From Planosporangium mesophilum (lineage in GTDB: Bacteria; Actinomycetota; Actinomycetes; Mycobacteriales; Micromonosporaceae), in contig NZ_BOON01000018.1 in the NCBI RefSeq assembly GCF_016863255.1, forward strand, positions 179,086 to 243,085: DNA of 64,000 bases, written 5' to 3'. The notes beneath the pieces were generated by a model. That model was not told the DNA's origin. It did no database searches and worked only from the letters and a program-made list of their open reading frames with translations. The number at the start of each line of letters is the position of its first letter. Positions within the stretch are counted from its first letter, which is position 1. This document shows positions 35,401 through 44,427 of the stretch, piece after piece. The translations under genes and the position numbers were made by a program.

Positions 35401-38400
35401 GGGAGAAGGCCACCGTCGACGGCACGGACGTGGTGCGCCCCACCCGGGTGCTCGCCTCGGTCCCCGCCGGCGTCGACTGCACCGCTGCGCTGGTACGCGG
35501 CTGCCAGGCACTCACCTTCACCTACGCCGCCACCACCACGGCGACCGGCAGCGACGCCGGCCAGTGGGGTGACTACACCGGTCGGCTGGCATCGGTGGAC
35601 TACACCGCCTACGCCCCCGACACCGTCGCCATGCGCACCATCACCATGGCCCGCTACGCCTACGACAGCACCGGCCGGCTACGCCAGCAGTGGGACCCGC
35701 GCCGCGACTACACCACCAGCAGCGGCGCCACCGTGCACGTCGGCATCACCTATAGCTACGACAGCGACGGCCTGCTCACGACGCTGACCCCACCCGCGCA
35801 GGAGCCGTGGCAGCTCGGCTACACCACGCTGCCGTCCGATTCGGGCAAGGGGCGCCTCACCACCGTTACCCGTAGCGCCCTGTCTGCCGGGACCGCGACC
35901 ACCACCGTCGTCTACAACGTGCCTATCAGCGGCAGCGGAGCGCCGTACGATCTGTCCCCACTAGCTACGATGAGCTGGGGCCAGAACGAGGCACCGGTCA
36001 CGGGCACCGCCGTGTTCAGCCCCGGCCACAAGCCGACCGGCAACCAGGCCGCCGGGCAGTTGCCGTCGTCGTACGAGGGCGCCACCATCACCTATTTCGA
36101 CACCAACGGCCACCCGGTCAACGTCGCCCGGCCGGGCGGGTTCATCGACACCACCTGGTACGACGCCTATGGCGCCACCGTGCGCACCTTGACCGCCGGT
36201 AACCGACAGACCGCGCTCAACTCCAGCACCAGTGTCGCCGGCCAGGCCGCCACCGCCGCGCGCCTGTCCACCATTACCACCTACAGTGCCGACGGCCAGC
36301 GCCAACTGGAGGTCCTCGGCTCCGAGCACGACGTCACCCTGTCCGACGGGTCCATCGTGCGCGGCCGCACCCACACCGTGAACCGCTACGACGAAGGCGC
36401 ACCGGCCTATGGCGGTCCGTACAACCTGGTGACCACCTCCACGGAGAGCGTCCGGTACATCAACGCCACCGGGCTGCAGGTCGACGCCGATGCCCGCACG
36501 ACCGTCACCAGCTACGACTGGACGTTGCGCCAGCCGACCGCGGTGACCACCGATCCCGGCGGCCTGAGCCTGACCAAGCGCACCAGCTACGACCCAGGCA
36601 CCGGACAGGTCACCGCGACCACCAACCCGGCCGGCGGCACCAGCAACACAACCCCGGCCACCCAGCTCACCACCTACTACCGTTCCGGGACCGGCTCCGG
36701 CCATCCCGAATGCGACAACCACCCCGAGTGGACCGGCCTGGTCTGCACGACCGGCCCCGGCGGGCAAGCCCGCTCCGGCCCCGAACTGCCGGTCACTGTT
36801 ACCACCTATGACCTCTACGGACAGCCGCGGGTCAAGACCGAAAAGTCCTCGGCCGGAACGCTGCGCACCACCACCACGACCTACGACAACGCCGGCCGGG
36901 CCAGCGCGGTCACCGTGACCACGGCGGACAGCCTCGGCACCGCGCTACCGATCACCCGCAACGTCTACGACCCGGCCAGCGGTCAACTCACCGCCACCGA
37001 GTCGCTGGACGCCAGCGGATCCGTCACCGCCCGGATCACCCGCGCCTACGACACGCTCGGGCGGATCACGTCCTACACCGACGCGGACGGCAACACCACC
37101 ACCACGACCTACGACCTGGCCTCCCGGCCCACCACCATCACCGACCCAAAGGGCACCCAAACGTTCACCTATGACAGCGGCTGGGAACGACGCGGCCTGC
37201 TGACCCAGGTCCAGGACAGCCAGGGCGGCACCTTCACCGCCGAGTACGACGCCGAGGGCAACGCCTTCCGGGAGAACTGGCCCAACAACATCGTGGTGAC
37301 CCGCGGATACAACGAGGCAGGCACCCAGACCGGCGTCGTCTACGCCCAAACCGGCTGCGGCCAGGCCGACTGCACCCTGTACTCCGCCTACAGCGGAGCC
37401 GACGCCCACAACCGGCAGCGGTGGCAGAACTCGACCCTGTCAGCGGAGTGGGACGGCTACGACGCCGCCGGCCGACTGAACATCACCAGCACCACCGTCG
37501 CCGGGCAGTGCACCAGCCGCGCCTACGGCTTCGACACCAACTCCAACCGCACCGTCCTCAACACCTTCAACCCGGCGTCCGACGGCACCTGCCAAATGAG
37601 CACGCAGGCGAACTCGCGCAGTTGGCGCTACGACAACGCCGACCGCCTCACCGGTGCTTACACCTACGACGCGCTCGGCCGCACCGTCACGCTGCCCGCC
37701 GCCGACACGGCCACCGGCAGCAGCGACACCCAAATGACGTACTACGCCAACGACATGGCCCGCACCAGCACCCAGAACGGTCGCAGCGCCACCTACGACC
37801 TCGACGTGATCGCCAACCGCATCCGTAGTTGGACCGACGGCAGCGTCAGCAAGCGCAACCACTACGACAACGACACCGACGTCCCGGCCTGGACCGATGA
37901 AGGTAACGGCAACACTTCGCGACAGATCCCTGGCATTACCGGGATCGCCGCGACCTTCACCAACACCACCGGCAACGTGTACCTCATCAGCGACCTCCGG
38001 GGGAACTTTGTCGGTGGCGTGGTCGCCGGCAGCGCAGGCTTGGCCTCCACCAGCCAGTACGACCCCTTCGGAACGCCTACCCAGGCCGGCGATGTCGGGA
38101 ACCGCCGATACGGCTGGCTGGGCCAAACGCAACGTGCCGCCGACAACCCTGCCGGCCTCGTCGCGATGGGTGCACGCACCTACAACCCCGCCACCGGACG
38201 GTTCCTCAGCGTCGACTCCGTCTACGGCGGCAATGCCAACGCCTACGACTACTGCTCCGGCGACGGTGTCAACTGCACCGACACCAGCGGCATGTGGGGC
38301 ACTTGGTACTTGAACTGCGGCGGTTCATGGCGCTCGAATTACTCTGGGTTTTGGACCAGTGGCTACAACTTCAACATCAGATGTGCCGTGGGACACGGCT

Positions 38401-38675
38401 ACGTGAACACCTTCGCTTATGCCTGGCCAGTTCTCGGCGCAGTTGTCGGCGCGTATATCGGCATGGCTGGGATCAACCCCGGAACCATCTTAGGTGGCGC
38501 TTTCGCGGGAGCCATCCTCGGCGCCATCGTTCCCTGGTACTACTCCACGTTCTGCCGTCGGCAGGATGGTGTTTATTTCAACGGAACAATCTATGAACGC
38601 TGGCCCAACGCCTATGGGCGTAAATGGTGGAGTACCTCGACGTATCCCGGATGGTTCTGGGAGACCTGTCACTGA
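32490..38675 (+). CDS. secreted RHS/YD-repeat polymorphic toxin-like protein
   Basis: About 2061 residues. ATG 32490 gives a clean signal peptide (SRLWSVAWLIAIALVASLLE, then PTPAAAA); the frame is open from 32358. A DNRLRE-type beta domain (RVRSYLTMNAGSALAGAHVL) lies about residues 330-520, followed by Ig-like segments, then many YD repeats (YDxxGR) from about 940 to 1800. The RHS core motif YDPFGTPTQAG...ARTYNPATGRFLSVDSV precedes a variable tip of 127 residues (38292-38672) after DTSGM. The tip has four cysteines and a hydrophobic glycine-zipper stretch (GAVVGAYIGMAG, GGAFAGAILGAI). In this architecture the shell encloses a C-terminal toxin. The tip resembles no nuclease, suggesting a membrane-acting toxin. 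A small membrane protein follows. Confidence 0.85.
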   Translation: MSRLWSVAWLIAIALVASLLEAPALPTPAAAAPKPSKTRDECRSLQRPDRASAAMAARLCGKRVEVTGLVSETDQVFANANGTFTVEHRYRPVRVNRAGKWFPVDTTLQRDNAGRIVPAAASADMSFSSGGAGPLVTLRRDGAEVSLSSPFGGLPVPTLAANTATYSEVLPGVDLVLSADVDGYTERLVIKNRQAGAQKALAKLDFPVAGKGASVKTDAHGNLSVVDAKGQALFVGSTPLMWDATAGQAGKSKAGNKGKSGPRHKTMKTSATAGAVSVLPDQGMLADPATVYPVTIDPELTANRGGWGLVDSATPDTHYWNVTNDIEAGTWNDGVDRVRSYLTMNAGSALAGAHVLSATLNLYEKWAPSCDPRAVEVHESNGAVDANLTWNTQPGVGALQQSVSTAKGFSPDGIGGASSCPAGTVGFDVTAATQKAANQGSSAVTLVVTAADETDTNSWKQFDNNPTLTITTNSIPQQPTTASTTPAVACATGDARPYIGSTTPQLQVTTGDAEGSPLTTTFEWFVAGGSKIGQASASRMAGSPVLVTVPAGAFADGGTYAWRAASNDGMDTGPWSPWCEFAVDVTAPTTAPDVSSNTYRKDTWSGAADTAGTFDLGGAGITDVTSYLYGLDTNPPTTSVNATGLGGTASVSITPPSDGPHVLYVQSVDRAGNASPTTAYHFNVGVGAPIAPADGDTVAGKIKLSGVAQPGTTSITYQWRRAETDAWTAIPASDVTVASGGAAVSWPLSTTGNGAFPDLIWNIESTLAAADAQRIPRDGPLQIRATFANPAGAASSPVKITFDRNQASAAVTQVGPGSVNAVTGNYTVSSSDVSAGSGLGVGRTFNTRRATATDTANMFGPGWVSSVSVAGSSAPYTELTVVGSLVQVGLPDGTTLGFTAKATTATGTTFTSPTGQDDLQLTYASANDTYTLSKTGDATVIFTHLATVDVGSYQPTAVTPAGSSTSATYAWEKATVDGTDVVRPTRVLASVPAGVDCTAALVRGCQALTFTYAATTTATGSDAGQWGDYTGRLASVDYTAYAPDTVAMRTITMARYAYDSTGRLRQQWDPRRDYTTSSGATVHVGITYSYDSDGLLTTLTPPAQEPWQLGYTTLPSDSGKGRLTTVTRSALSAGTATTTVVYNVPISGSGAPYDLSPLATMSWGQNEAPVTGTAVFSPGHKPTGNQAAGQLPSSYEGATITYFDTNGHPVNVARPGGFIDTTWYDAYGATVRTLTAGNRQTALNSSTSVAGQAATAARLSTITTYSADGQRQLEVLGSEHDVTLSDGSIVRGRTHTVNRYDEGAPAYGGPYNLVTTSTESVRYINATGLQVDADARTTVTSYDWTLRQPTAVTTDPGGLSLTKRTSYDPGTGQVTATTNPAGGTSNTTPATQLTTYYRSGTGSGHPECDNHPEWTGLVCTTGPGGQARSGPELPVTVTTYDLYGQPRVKTEKSSAGTLRTTTTTYDNAGRASAVTVTTADSLGTALPITRNVYDPASGQLTATESLDASGSVTARITRAYDTLGRITSYTDADGNTTTTTYDLASRPTTITDPKGTQTFTYDSGWERRGLLTQVQDSQGGTFTAEYDAEGNAFRENWPNNIVVTRGYNEAGTQTGVVYAQTGCGQADCTLYSAYSGADAHNRQRWQNSTLSAEWDGYDAAGRLNITSTTVAGQCTSRAYGFDTNSNRTVLNTFNPASDGTCQMSTQANSRSWRYDNADRLTGAYTYDALGRTVTLPAADTATGSSDTQMTYYANDMARTSTQNGRSATYDLDVIANRIRSWTDGSVSKRNHYDNDTDVPAWTDEGNGNTSRQIPGITGIAATFTNTTGNVYLISDLRGNFVGGVVAGSAGLASTSQYDPFGTPTQAGDVGNRRYGWLGQTQRAADNPAGLVAMGARTYNPATGRFLSVDSVYGGNANAYDYCSGDGVNCTDTSGMWGTWYLNCGGSWRSNYSGFWTSGYNFNIRCAVGHGYVNTFAYAWPVLGAVVGAYIGMAGINPGTILGGAFAGAILGAIVPWYYSTFCRRQDGVYFNGTIYERWPNAYGRKWWSTSTYPGWFWETCH

Positions 38676-38762
38676 TTTGTTGGGATAGCCGCGCCGGCGT
38701 CGGAGCACGCTCCTATGTGGAGGAATTGCTCCGGCGCCGGCGATTCAGAGGGAAGGCTTGCA

Positions 38763-39077
38763 ATGATCGCGCGGGGACTATTCAATGCTGCAGTCTTGGT
38801 GGTTGAGTGTGCGGGGACGGCCTTGTTCGTCTATGCTGTCTTCGCCGTCGGACTGAAGGGATATTCCCCCACTCGGCGAAGCATCTGGGGACGTGCTGTC
38901 ACGTGGCCGCGTGCCGCCTTCGCTACCTACTTCGGAGTCATGGGGCTGGCTTTGTCGCTGTCGGCGCATCTATTTCTCTTCGACCGCCACGATCGAACTT
39001 TCCTGCCGCTTATCATCGCCCTCGTGATCATTTTCCTGCTTCTGGCAACGGGATGGGCCATCGTCCGAAAACGGTAA
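38763..39077 (+). CDS. small membrane protein, candidate immunity protein for the RHS tip
   Basis: 104 residues with three predicted membrane helices (about 7-30, 50-72 and 80-100) and a basic end WAIVRKR. ATG 38763 follows AGGGAAGG. It starts 87 bases after the rhs stop on the same strand, the usual place for an immunity gene. Base composition here is less GC-rich than the neighbours, as in the toxin tip. No family is recognised. Protection of the cell membrane against a pore-forming tip is an inference from topology and position. Confidence 0.65.
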   Translation: MIARGLFNAAVLVVECAGTALFVYAVFAVGLKGYSPTRRSIWGRAVTWPRAAFATYFGVMGLALSLSAHLFLFDRHDRTFLPLIIALVIIFLLLATGWAIVRKR

Positions 39078-39454
39078 GCGATCGTGGCGGTGCCGTCCGT
39101 GCGAACCCGGGGTTCCTAGATCACACGACGCAGATCTATTGAATTAACAACGAACATGCACCGCAGCGCCGGTGCATCCGACAATCAAGGGTCCCAGACA
39201 GCTTCCCACTCCCTCGCTCTTCATCGGCATCGACACCGCGTGTCGGACCATCAACGACCTGGCACCGCTCAAGTGCCCGTCTCGTTTTCACAACCGCGCC
39301 GTGGCGAAGGCCCGGTTGTTCGCAACCGGCCTGCCCGGCGCTCGAGGGGCCAGCGTGGCAGCCCTTGTCGCCGTTCGCCGCCGACAACCGCGATATCTGC
39401 GCCTGGCAACGAGTCCTCGCGATGGCCAGCGCCACTCTGACCACGCGGCGGACC
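39078..39454. other. intergenic region after the rhs module
   Basis: About 375 bases with short frames on both strands and no recognised gene. It may hold decayed sequence between the rhs cargo and the acetyltransferase gene. Confidence 0.4.
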
Positions 39455-39970
39455 TTACGCACGATCAGCCAAATGGAGCAGCATTCGCGTGTTGCCCAGT
39501 AGGTTCGGTTCGACGCGCTCCAGGTCCAGGAACTCGGCCACGCCCTCGTCGTACGAGCGCAGCAGCTCCTCGTACACCGCCGGTGACACCGGTGTGCCGT
39601 CGATCGGCTGGAAGCCGAACGACCCGAAGAACTCCGTCTGGAACGTCAGCACGAACACCCGCGCCACGCCCAGCTCCCGCGCGATCGCGAGCAGCTCCGA
39701 CACGATCCGGTGACCGATCTTCTGTCCGCGGCACTCCGGGTCGACGGCGATCGTGCGCAGTTCGGCGAGGTCGTCCCACATCACGTGCACCGCGCCGCAG
39801 CCGACCACCGCCCCGTCCGACGTACGCTCGGCCACCCAGAACTCGGGTACGTCCTCGTACAGCGCGACGGGCGCCTTGGACAGAAGGATCCGGTCGTCGG
39901 CGTACGCGTCGACCAAGCGCTGGATTCCCTGTACGTCACGGGTACGGGCCGGCCGGATGATGACGTCCAT
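39455..39970 (-). CDS. GNAT acetyltransferase, short ArgA-type N-acetylglutamate synthase-like
   Basis: 171 residues. A GNAT fold with the acetyl-CoA loop VDPECRGQKIGHRIVSELLAIARE and the final strand VFVLTFQTEFFGSFGFQPIDG. This combination, with AELRTIAVDPECRG and ending FGF, is typical of the short N-acetylglutamate synthases of actinobacteria, which start arginine synthesis. ATG 39970 lies 10 bases after the preceding gene's stop. Another acyl acceptor is possible, so I leave the symbol blank. Confidence 0.78.
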   Translation of the reverse strand: MDVIIRPARTRDVQGIQRLVDAYADDRILLSKAPVALYEDVPEFWVAERTSDGAVVGCGAVHVMWDDLAELRTIAVDPECRGQKIGHRIVSELLAIARELGVARVFVLTFQTEFFGSFGFQPIDGTPVSPAVYEELLRSYDEGVAEFLDLERVEPNLLGNTRMLLHLADRA

Positions 39971-39980
39971 CTGCCGGTCA

Positions 39981-40343
39981 CTAGCTCTCGGCACGGGACG
40001 GGCTTTCGATCCTGATCAGCGTCGCCGCCCATCCGGCCAGCGCTACGAAGTCTTCGTCCGGTATCAGGTCGGCGGCGAGGATGGCGGCCACGAGGTCGTC
40101 GCCACCGTTGACCAGGTCCCCTGCCTCGGCGATGGCCTCCCACTCCTGGCCTGTGCCTTCAGCTACTCGACCTTTGACCACGAGGGCCTGGTAGGCGGCC
40201 GCGACGATGCGATCCATGCGGGTGTAGTCGGCGAGGTACGCCTGGTCGTAGCGCGCCGAAAGTGCCTGCCGTGTGTCGACATCGAGGCTGCGAAGGAGGT
40301 CGGCGCAACGGTCATCGGCAGTAGAGATCGAGTGTTGTGCCAT
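39981..40343 (-). CDS. hypothetical helical protein
   Basis: 120 residues, nearly all helix (DDRCADLLRSLDVDTRQALSARYDQAYLADYTRMDRIVAAAYQ). No signal or membrane segment. Family not recognised. ATG 40343 follows GGACGG. It is co-transcribed with the acetyltransferase (10-base gap). Confidence 0.6.
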   Translation of the reverse strand: MAQHSISTADDRCADLLRSLDVDTRQALSARYDQAYLADYTRMDRIVAAAYQALVVKGRVAEGTGQEWEAIAEAGDLVNGGDDLVAAILAADLIPDEDFVALAGWAATLIRIESPSRAES

Positions 40344-40515
40344 GTGTCGTCCGTCCTCGGTGACGTGGGAGCGCAGTTGTGGCTGGTCGGGGTAGCGACG
40401 AGTCGCGCGCGGCCGCTGCCGTTACGGCCATGACGCGTGTGGCGGTCAGCGAGCCGGCGTGGTCTACGCCGGCCCGCTGACCGGCCGTGTCGGGTCGGTG
40501 CTGCGCCGGCGGCGG

Positions 40516-41205
40516 TTAGCCGGTGACGGGTACGTGGCCGGCGTTGGGCCGTGGTGCGGGCGCGGCCGGGAGCCCGCCGCTCGGCGGGAGCGGCCGGCCG
40601 CCCGTGGGGTGCCCGGTCGGCGGTTGGGGCACTCGGCGGGTAGGGGTCGGCTGCGGCTTGCTGCCGGTCGGGCCGCAGGTCGCCGATCCGACGTTGATGA
40701 CACCGGCCGGGCTGCCGGCGCCGGCGTGAACAGTCACCTGCATACCGATGACCGTTGTGGAGCCGTCGGCGTTGCGGGAGCTGACGCGGTAGGCGACAGT
40801 GGCTTTCTTGCCCACCGGTCCCGCGGGCGTGCCAGAGACGCTGGCCGCCGCCGTACCGCCGGTACATGTCGCGGACACGCTCGAGGCTCGTACGAGGCCC
40901 CCGAGGGCGGAGAACCCGTTGACCTGGGCACTGGCCTGGCCGCCTCCGGCGCGGACCGTGGCCGAGCTGATCGATACGGTGCCGTCGGAGGATCGCGCCG
41001 ATCCGGAGTTGGTGCGGACCTGGCCGTCGGTGCTGGACACCGCGGGCGTGGCGCCGATCGGAGACGCGCCGGTGGCCGAGATGCCGTAGGCCGCGTCGTG
41101 GTAGGCGGCGGCTGCGGCGGGCTCAGCGGTGCTCGCCAGGGCTGCTCCGGTGGCACCGGTGGCGATGGCGGCTACGGCTACCGTGACTGCTCTGTTTCGC
41201 CTCAC
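40516..41205 (-). CDS. secreted protein with choice-of-anchor P-like domain
   Basis: 229 residues. A signal peptide (VTVAVAAIATGATGAALA) is followed by a Ser/Gly/Thr-rich beta domain (YGISATGASPIG to VNVGSATCGP) that resembles choice-of-anchor P proteins of actinomycetes. It ends in a Pro-rich wall-spanning tail. The start overlaps the L,D-transpeptidase stop by four bases, so it is the last gene of a wall-related operon. Confidence 0.7.
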   Translation of the reverse strand: MRRNRAVTVAVAAIATGATGAALASTAEPAAAAAYHDAAYGISATGASPIGATPAVSSTDGQVRTNSGSARSSDGTVSISSATVRAGGGQASAQVNGFSALGGLVRASSVSATCTGGTAAASVSGTPAGPVGKKATVAYRVSSRNADGSTTVIGMQVTVHAGAGSPAGVINVGSATCGPTGSKPQPTPTRRVPQPPTGHPTGGRPLPPSGGLPAAPAPRPNAGHVPVTG

Positions 41206-42122
41206 TGGGGATACGTCCTTCCTCGTGGCTGTGGTTGGTGCTCGTGAATGACCACCGGTGTGCCGAGCGGGACCGTCATGAGTGCCCGCATCGCGTCGGG
41301 CGGCACCCGGATGCAGCCGTGGCTGGTGGGTGTCCCGTACACGTCGGGCGTCGGCCAGGTGTGCAGGCCGACGGTGCCCGGGCCGCCGGCGAAGGTGGAC
41401 AAGGCGTTGCTGTGAACCCCCAGCGGCAGGATCACCGGCGAGTAGGTCTGCGTGGGGTCGGTGACGGACGCGAGCACGAAGGTGCGTCCGGCCGGCGTCG
41501 GGGTAACGGGCGTGCCCACGCCGATCGTCCAGCGGCCTACCTCGTCGCCGTCGCGCAGCAGCCGCAGCGACCTGGCGGCGAGGTCCACCTCGATGTCGAA
41601 CGGTGTTCGGGCCGCCTGCAGTTGGTCACTGTCGGCGAGCCAGCCGGTCGCGCCGTTGGGCCGGGTCGGCAGCAGCACGCGAACCCAGCCGGGCCGACGG
41701 TCGATGACCGGCAACCAGGTTGGGCTGCCGACCTGTGTGGTCGGCAGCCGCGCGAATGCCGTATCGCCGGGTTCGGTGAAGACCGCGACCGCCGCGGTGG
41801 GGTGGACTACGGTCCCGTCGATCGCGCTGCGGTCGGAAGTAATCGGCGCCGCCGGCAGGGTGGTCCAGGTGCTGGCCTCCGGCAAGGCGTCCAGCTGCGC
41901 CGCGCTCACCAGCGGCACCGCGGTGTGCAGTGAGTGCGATGGCGCTGGTGTGCTCGCCGTGCTCGCCGAGGGCCGCGGGGTGGCCGGCCGGTGGTCGCCG
42001 CCCGAAACCAGGTCCACGACCACGGCCGCGACCAGCAGGATCCCGGCGCCGGCCAGGCTGAGCCACAGCCACATCGGGATGCGGCTCAGCCCGACCGACG
42101 CGCGGCGTGCATGGCGTGCCAT
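41202..42122 (-). CDS. L,D-transpeptidase (YkuD family), membrane-anchored
   Basis: 306 residues. One N-terminal membrane helix (WLWLSLAGAGILLVAAVVVDLV) follows a basic start. A Ser/Thr/Pro-rich linker and an SH3-like region lead to a YkuD domain with the catalytic motif SHGCIRVPPDAM (Cys nucleophile) and an upstream His in VGLHTW. Such enzymes make 3-3 cross-links in peptidoglycan or attach proteins to it. ATG 42122 lies two bases after the peptidase stop, and the last bases overlap the next gene. Confidence 0.9.
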   Translation of the reverse strand: MARHARRASVGLSRIPMWLWLSLAGAGILLVAAVVVDLVSGGDHRPATPRPSASTASTPAPSHSLHTAVPLVSAAQLDALPEASTWTTLPAAPITSDRSAIDGTVVHPTAAVAVFTEPGDTAFARLPTTQVGSPTWLPVIDRRPGWVRVLLPTRPNGATGWLADSDQLQAARTPFDIEVDLAARSLRLLRDGDEVGRWTIGVGTPVTPTPAGRTFVLASVTDPTQTYSPVILPLGVHSNALSTFAGGPGTVGLHTWPTPDVYGTPTSHGCIRVPPDAMRALMTVPLGTPVVIHEHQPQPRGRTYPQ

Positions 42123-42124
42123 GG

Positions 42125-43995
42125 TCAGGACACGATCCCGGTCAGGAAGCCCGGACCGGGGGTACCGAGGCCGGTGACCGGGTCCCATCCGGAGCCGGTC
42201 TTGAGGGTCTGGACGCCGGCGTCGAGGTCGACGAGGTAGTCCCCGCGCGGATTGCCCGCGCCGACCGACGGGGCCCAGACCCCGGCCGCGACGTGCTGGA
42301 CGTCGGCGACGACCCCGCTGCCCGATCCGGCCTTGGCGTACAGCACCGGCGCGAGCAGCCCCACATCGCTGTCGGCACCCGCCCGGCCCTGCGCCACCGC
42401 GACCAGCGATGCCACGATCGGCGATGCCAGCGACGTGCCGCCCAGTGGCGTGCCGATGTACTGGCCGCCGGATGTGGTGTAGCCGACGAAGAAGCCGGTG
42501 TACGGGTCAGCCAACGCAGCGATATCCGGCACCATCCGCTTGCTGCCGGCGAGGTTCGACTGCCAGGTCGGCTTGTCGAACCGCTGCGAGGCGCCACCAC
42601 CCGCGCCCGCCAGCAGCGGCGGGTTCAGCCGGGTCCACGAACCACCCGACAGGGTGTTGCCGGCGTCCTCCCAACCGGTCTGCCACAACACGCGGTTCCC
42701 TACGCCGACGGCGCTGGAGGTGCCGCCGACCGCGGTCGTCCACGGCGATGATGACGGGAACGTCACGCTCGGGCCCTGCGCGCCGGGCAGGGTGCTGTTG
42801 TCGCCGCTGTCACCGGAGCCGAAGTAGGTGCCGATGCCCAGAACGGCGGCGCGGGCCAGGACGTTGTTGGTGGCGGTCAGGTACTGCGTGTCGGCCGGTT
42901 CCGCCCCGAGGATGCCCCACGAGTTGGACACCACCGTCGCGCCCAGGCTGCTGTCGTCGACGGCCGCGGCCAGGGCATCTTCCAGCCGGGTGCAGTCGGG
43001 CGCTGCGACGTAGACCAGCCGGGCGTCCGGCGCGGTCGTGTGCGCCGCCTGCACGTCGAGGGCCTCCTCGGCGTGCCAGGTGTCCTGGTCGCAGCCGGAG
43101 CCGTCACCGGCCGGGATCGGGTACTGCTTGACCACCAGCTGGTCCGGGCGCAGCGGTGGCACGCCGTTGCGGACGGCCGCCGTGTTGGCGTCGGTCAGGG
43201 TTGTGGCGCTGTGGTAGGCGCCTACGATGGCGATCGTCTGACCCTGGCCGCGGTCGGCGGCGCTCAGCCCGTAGAGGGCGCGAAGCTGGGCACCGTTGTA
43301 GCCGCACAGCTCGTTGCTCTGGTAGCCGGCCGGGTACTTCTGCGGCACCGACTGCTTGTTCCACTCGCCCCAGTAGGTCGCGCAGTACGGTCCGTCGCCG
43401 GCCGCGGTCGTCGATGGGCCCGCCACCGCCGGTGCGCCCGGTTTGACGCGCAGCGGCGTCGCGACGTGCTCGGACAGCCCGGACACCGCGCGGATGTCGG
43501 CCGCCACGGCCGCCGGTGGACGAGGCGTACCGGTCGCAACGCGTACCTGCACGCCACCGATCCGCTGCATCACCAGCCCCACACCGAACGCCACCCGCGC
43601 TGTTCGCGCGGTCGCGGTCAGCGTCAGGCGGCTGCCGGTGGAGTCCAGGCCGTTGACGGTGAATCCGGCGCTGCGGGCCCACGCCGACACCCGCGACACG
43701 GTCTGCGACCCGGCACCGAACCGGTCCCGCAGCTGTTGGCGGGTCAGGTACTGGCGATACACCGTGTCCCCGGTGTGGCGACAGCCGTCGCATAGTCGGC
43801 GACAGCCTTGTCGTCGGCCGTAAGCGTCAGCGTGACCGTGACCGGCGTGCCGTCAGCGACCGTGCCGCGGACCGCTGACCCGCCGGCACGATGGTCGGCG
43901 GCGGTCGGTACCGCCGCCGCTTGGCCGGCTGCCAGCAGCATGGCGGTGGCTGCGGCCAGGCCACCGACAACGGCAGCCAGATGACGTGTGTGCAT
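42125..43995 (-). pseudogene. S53-family (sedolisin) secreted peptidase, frameshifted in the propeptide
   Basis: The N-terminal piece (43744-43995) holds a signal peptide and the first propeptide strand VTVTLTLTADDKAVADYATAVATPG. The rest is in another frame (up to about 43762) starting DTVYRQYLTRQQLRDRFGA. The frames join at a run of four C on the plus strand (43768-43771); adding one base restores a single open frame. The catalytic domain is complete: Glu and Asp in WHAEEALDVQAAH, oxyanion Asp/Asn region near SNSWG, Ser in GGTSLASP, and calcium site DPVTGLGTP. It is either a real inactivating mutation or a sequencing error in the homopolymer. It precedes the L,D-transpeptidase gene. Confidence 0.82.
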
Positions 43996-44088
43996 GGGCG
44001 CTCGTTTCCTCCCTCGGCGGCTACGCGCCGATGTGGACCGACGGTTGCCCGGTGCTAACCGCGCGCGCCCGCTGCGGCTAACGACTGG

Positions 44089-44328
44089 TCAAGAGCGGGG
44101 GCCGCTGGTGCGGCCCGCCTCGGCCAAACGGCAGCAGACAATGAGCACACGACGGCGGATCTGCCAGCACCGCTGCGGAGTGAGCGCGGCGATGTAGCGG
44201 CCGTACGACTCACCGAGACGCGCGGCGCTTGCGCACCGGGTGTCGAGCCGCTGCCAGGCACGGTCGGGTTGCGGGTTCGACCGATCTGGCGTGTTGCGGT
44301 AGCCCTGAGGCTGATCCGGCTCGATCAC
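44089..44328 (-). CDS. small hypothetical protein downstream of a regulatory motif
   Basis: 79 residues, basic, ending in a helical part (ALTPQRCWQIRRRVLIVCCRLAEAG). Not recognised. It begins at GTG 44328, 33 bases from a copy of the element-wide motif at 44361-44382, which supports it as a real leftward gene. Confidence 0.45.
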   Translation of the reverse strand: MIEPDQPQGYRNTPDRSNPQPDRAWQRLDTRCASAARLGESYGRYIAALTPQRCWQIRRRVLIVCCRLAEAGRTSGPRS

Positions 44329-44360
44329 GCCCCTGACGATCCGTGCCGGGGTGGGGGCCC

Positions 44361-44382
44361 GGAAGTTGACGGGGGTTAACGC
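44361..44382. repeat. element-wide regulatory motif, copy 3
   Basis: Contains GTTGACGGGGGTTAACGC, identical over 22 bases to 31954-31975. It lies between the leftward gene ending at 44328 and the rightward gene starting at 44428. Confidence 0.6.
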
Positions 44383-44427
44383 AGCTAGCGCGGTGTGGGA
44401 TAGCTGCGGGCTGCCGGCGCATACATA

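Noticed and set aside
39172..39960. 262-codon plus-strand frame opposite the acetyltransferase
   Set aside because: Pro/Arg/Thr-rich shadow; the minus strand encodes a recognisable GNAT protein.
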